DNA from: Chitinophaga agri | Lineage (GTDB): Bacteria; Bacteroidota; Bacteroidia; Chitinophagales; Chitinophagaceae | Direction: 5' to 3' | NCBI RefSeq assembly: GCF_010093065.1 | Contig: NZ_CP048113.1 | Location: 868,001 to 932,000, forward strand | DNA length: 64,000 bases | Shown: one piece after another, positions 61,661 through 64,000 of the stretch | How the letters are laid out: the number at the start of each line of letters is the position of its first letter | Numbering within the stretch: the stretch's first letter is position 1 | Translations under genes and position numbers: made by a program | Notes under the pieces: model-generated | The model's database searches: none | Seen by the model: only the letters and a program-made list of their open reading frames with translations | Told to the model about the DNA's origin: nothing

Positions 61661-61683
61661 TGCAATATCACGGATGTAGTGGG

Positions 61684-61714
61684 AGAGGTTGTTCACCAAT
61701 TGTGGACAACCTCT
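61684..61714 (+). terminator. Hairpin after second efflux operon
   Basis: AGAGGTTGT and ACAACCTCT form a 9-bp stem with a 13-nt loop, followed by TTCATTTAT. Moderate terminator. Confidence 0.55.
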
Positions 61715-61782
61715 TTCATTTATAGGGTTGTCCCCGTTGTCCTCCGGCAGCATTTTTGTAACCTCTTTCATAAACGATTGAT

Positions 61783-61977
61783 ATGACAGTAAAGAAGTCC
61801 ATGAACGAAAAACGTGCTATCAAGCAGATAAAACGTAAAAACGCAGGTGCTACCAGTGCGGCGAAGGCAGCCCCGAAGAAGGAATTCAATGATGACCAGA
61901 ATAATGAGCTGGAAGGGTATGATGAGAATGAGTATGATGGAAAGGATAAAGCGGATGAAAAGAGGAAGAAGTCGTAA
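61783..61977 (+). CDS. Small charged protein of unknown function
   Basis: The 64 residues split into a basic half (KKSMNEKRAIKQIKRKNAG, AKAAPKKEF) and an acidic half (NDDQNNELEGYDENEYDGKD). There is no signal peptide or membrane segment. The pattern suggests a cytosolic disordered or nucleic-acid-associated small protein. No Shine-Dalgarno is clear. It lies 122 bp after the efflux operon. It could be a spurious frame, but the even charge split and codon use argue for a real gene. Confidence 0.5.
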   Translation: MTVKKSMNEKRAIKQIKRKNAGATSAAKAAPKKEFNDDQNNELEGYDENEYDGKDKADEKRKKS

Positions 61978-62056
61978 GTGAGTGGATAAGGCAGCGTAGG
62001 GAAAAGAAAAAGGGACCCTGAAAGAGCCCCTTATTTCTGAACGTACATAAGTTTAA

Positions 62057-62935
62057 TTACTTCATCATCAGCACAGCGGATAATCCAGCGGATTTCCATT
62101 GCGCATTGTAGTTCGGCATGATCATCGTGCGCACAGCGGGCTCACGGTTCTCATTCTTTGGTGCAAAGAGGCGCTGTAGCTTTGGATAAGCCCAGTAAGC
62201 CGCTTTGGTACTCAGGATACCCAGACCTGCACCTGCAACAACATCACTTACCCAGTGACGGTTATTGTAGATACGCAGTACACCTGTTGCGGAAGCGACA
62301 GCATAACCTGCCACACCATACCAGGGACTTACATCTTTATATTCCTCCCACATGAACTGCGCCGTCATGAAAGCAACAGATGTGTGACCGGAAGGGAAAG
62401 AGTTGTAAGTACTGCCATCAGGACGAAGGCGTGCCGTAGCATTTTTGATGAAAAAAGTACTGGAAGTCACCAGAACGGACGACATTCCCAACAGTATAGT
62501 ACGATCAGCGAAATTGTGTTTGCCTTTGATACCGGCCATATTCAATGCGTATACGGCGGCCGCAGGAACATATTTCAGATAATCATCGATACTGGTGCGG
62601 AAGGTTGGATGATCTTCCATGATCTCGTTCTTGGTGCTGCGGTCCAGGGAACGTAAAGTACCACTGGTCAGTGACACGGCGCCATAAGTCATCATGGCGG
62701 TAGGGACAATAATGCCTGCAAGTCGCGTCGTGTAATTGGGAATGCTGCGTTTCTGAGCGTAGTTCAGGTTCGTGTTAAAAACAGGGACCCGCTCGTCCAT
62801 CAGTTCGGATGTTGTTGGCACATCGTTTGCGTGATGGATAGTCGTATCCGCATTCACATTCACAATTGCTGTGTCAGCATTTGCATAGACACAGTACGTC
62901 GACAGTTGCAGGCTAAGCAGTAAGAACAATCTCAT
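62057..62935 (-). CDS. PAP2-family phosphatase, membrane-associated
   Basis: The 292 residues have a signal peptide (MRLFLLLSLQLSTYCVYANA) and a PAP2/vanadium-type phosphatase domain (about 130-250): KNATARLRP (Lys164, Arg171), SFPSGHTS (His184) and RIYNNRHWVSD (Arg221, His227, Asp231), all three catalytic motifs. It probably removes phosphate from lipid or undecaprenyl-type substrates or acts as an acid phosphatase at the envelope. The C-terminus (PKNENREPAVRTMIMPNYNAQWKS) is not conserved. Single gene, divergent from the channel gene at 63239. Confidence 0.9.
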   Translation of the reverse strand: MRLFLLLSLQLSTYCVYANADTAIVNVNADTTIHHANDVPTTSELMDERVPVFNTNLNYAQKRSIPNYTTRLAGIIVPTAMMTYGAVSLTSGTLRSLDRSTKNEIMEDHPTFRTSIDDYLKYVPAAAVYALNMAGIKGKHNFADRTILLGMSSVLVTSSTFFIKNATARLRPDGSTYNSFPSGHTSVAFMTAQFMWEEYKDVSPWYGVAGYAVASATGVLRIYNNRHWVSDVVAGAGLGILSTKAAYWAYPKLQRLFAPKNENREPAVRTMIMPNYNAQWKSAGLSAVLMMK

Positions 62936-63238
62936 GTTTGGTGCTGGTGAATTCTTTATGTTACTGTTAATACTTATTAAGTTACTACAAAATTGCTGAA
63001 AGATTCTGTCGACAATCTGAATATCCCACGTCTTTAACTATATTTTCACTTTTTTTTAGCAATAACTGGTATATTTGTGTTATATCAGTATCACATTTTA
63101 CAGGAAATGGTGTCTTCCTGCACAAGAACCGTCTTCGCCTGATCTTTACATAGGCAAGTCTGATGGCGCCTGCAAATAATAAATTTGTCTTCCTGAGTAT
63201 ATTGGGAAGAAGCTGAAATTGTATTTATTTGTAGGCTA
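62936..63238. other. Divergent intergenic region before ClC gene
   Basis: About 300 bp. TATATTTG at 63070-63077 is a perfect -7 element for the plus strand, with a leader of about 155 nt. No gene or known RNA motif is seen in the leader. Confidence 0.5.
63070..63077 (+). promoter_or_regulatory. -7 element upstream of the ClC gene
   Basis: TATATTTG matches TAnnTTTG exactly. The upstream T tract (63050-63058) lacks a clear -33 TTTG, so confidence is modest. Confidence 0.4.
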
Positions 63239-64000
63239 ATGAAATATATTAAACACACTGTCGAACAACTGACGATCGCTTATCAGCTGCTACGCTGGAC
63301 ACTGATCATCGTTCCCGTCTCTCTTATTGTCGGTTCCCTTGTTGCTTTGTTTTTATGGTTACTCGAAAAGGTAACAATAATCCGGATAGACAACGGATGG
63401 TTGCTATGGTTATTGCCGTTGGCAGGTGTATTGATCCACTTTCTGTATAAAAAGATGGGTAGTAATACCGAAGCGGGTAACAACCTGATTATGGATGAGA
63501 TCCACGAACCGGGAGGTGGTGTACCCGCCAGGATGGCGCCGCTGGTACTTGCGACCACTATCATCACACATTTATTTGGAGGGTCTGCAGGACGGGAGGG
63601 GACCGCCGTACAGATCGGTGGCAGTATGGCGAATATGCTGGCCCGCTGGATGCGGTTGTCACCGGCTGATGTAAGGATCATCCTGATGACAGGTATAGCT
63701 GCCGGTTTCGGGGCGGTATTCGGGACGCCGCTTACAGGGGCTGTATTTGCCCTGGAGGTGCTGGCGATAGGACTGATCCGCTACGATGCACTGATCCCCT
63801 GTCTCATCGCCGCCGTATTTGCCGATATCGTTTGTTCCGCCTGGGGCATCCATCATACCCATTACCAGATCCTCTTTGAACAACATCATGTGTTCTTCCA
63901 TTTCGTTCATTTCGATTTCCTTCTACTCATAAAAGTAATTGGTTGCGGTGTCGCTTTCGGGCTGGCGAGCTACCTCTTCGCCACCTGCATGCGCAATATC
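63239..64000 (+). CDS. ClC-family voltage-gated chloride channel/antiporter, N-terminal part
   Basis: The visible 254 codons run from the ATG at 63239 to the right edge of the window, so the C-terminal half is missing. The start MKYIKHTVEQLTIAYQLLRW leads into TM helix B. Family motifs are EPGGGVPARMAPL (for GSGIP), LFGGSAGREGTAVQIGG (for GREGP, with the gating Glu intact) and GAVFGTPLTGAVFALEVL (the helix F-G region). The variants GGGVP and GREGT mark the bacterial group annotated as voltage-gated chloride channel family. It carries Cl- or similar anions across the inner membrane; transport type (channel or H+-coupled) is not decided by these residues. Confidence 0.92.
   Translation, partial: MKYIKHTVEQLTIAYQLLRWTLIIVPVSLIVGSLVALFLWLLEKVTIIRIDNGWLLWLLPLAGVLIHFLYKKMGSNTEAGNNLIMDEIHEPGGGVPARMAPLVLATTIITHLFGGSAGREGTAVQIGGSMANMLARWMRLSPADVRIILMTGIAAGFGAVFGTPLTGAVFALEVLAIGLIRYDALIPCLIAAVFADIVCSAWGIHHTHYQILFEQHHVFFHFVHFDFLLLIKVIGCGVAFGLASYLFATCMRNI

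Overview
The window looks like chromosome from a member of the Bacteroidota, most likely the family Chitinophagaceae (Chitinophaga or a close relative). The signs are TAnnTTTG-type -7 promoter elements, a FecR/DUF4974 anti-sigma factor, a GH92 mannosidase, the Nudix-type arabinose regulator AraR, DUF3857 proteins, and a large secreted OmpA-ended protein with the N-terminal domain common in this phylum. I see no rRNA, tRNA, CRISPR array, integrase or transposase, and base and codon use look even by eye.

Layout. 1-3.3 kb: a minus-strand pair of secreted proteins, one cut by the window edge. 3.9-9.9 kb: GH92 mannosidase, an orphan FecR, a Na+/H+ antiporter and a LuxR-type response regulator whose receiver lacks the phospho-acceptor Asp. 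10.8-19 kb: a Tat-type SGNH hydrolase, then a minus-strand tetR-tolC-MFP-RND efflux locus, where a 16-bp near-palindrome is repeated upstream of tetR and of tolC, and a divergent NAD(P)-binding protein. 19-24.5 kb: a SAM-I riboswitch with its own terminator, a trans-sulfuration enzyme, an amidohydrolase, a YdcF-like protein and a convergent dicarboxylate symporter. 24.5-31.5 kb: two repeat- and hairpin-rich gene-poor stretches around a HAD phosphatase, then araR and araBDA. 31.5-40 kb: RBBP9-like hydrolase, QueG, a tandem DUF3857/transglutaminase pair (one lacking the active-site Cys) and ClpB.

40-48.8 kb: DHFR-like protein, a membrane protein, a K+ channel with a C-terminal zinc ribbon, a divergent SDR/HxlR pair with six GTAAC half-sites between them, a serine hydrolase, YiaA, a helical protein of unknown function, a DUF1826 protein and guanine deaminase. 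48.9-52.1 kb: a hybrid histidine kinase between two small exported Lys/Ala-rich proteins. 52.4-64 kb: M28 peptidase, LytTR regulator, a second efflux locus (tolC-RND-MFP with a small leader gene), PAP2 phosphatase and a truncated ClC channel.

The strongest functional units are the arabinose catabolic cluster with its regulator, the TetR-controlled efflux operon and the SAM-controlled sulfur amino-acid operon. The least explained DNA is the intergenic material at 24.5-26.7 kb. It holds an 84-bp duplication ending near an orphan intrinsic terminator, a 108-bp hairpin built from 11-bp units and a 117-nt potential three-way junction. A dyad found before araR and araB also occurs at the head of this stretch. 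Family names come from recognised motifs and recall of protein families; no database search was run.
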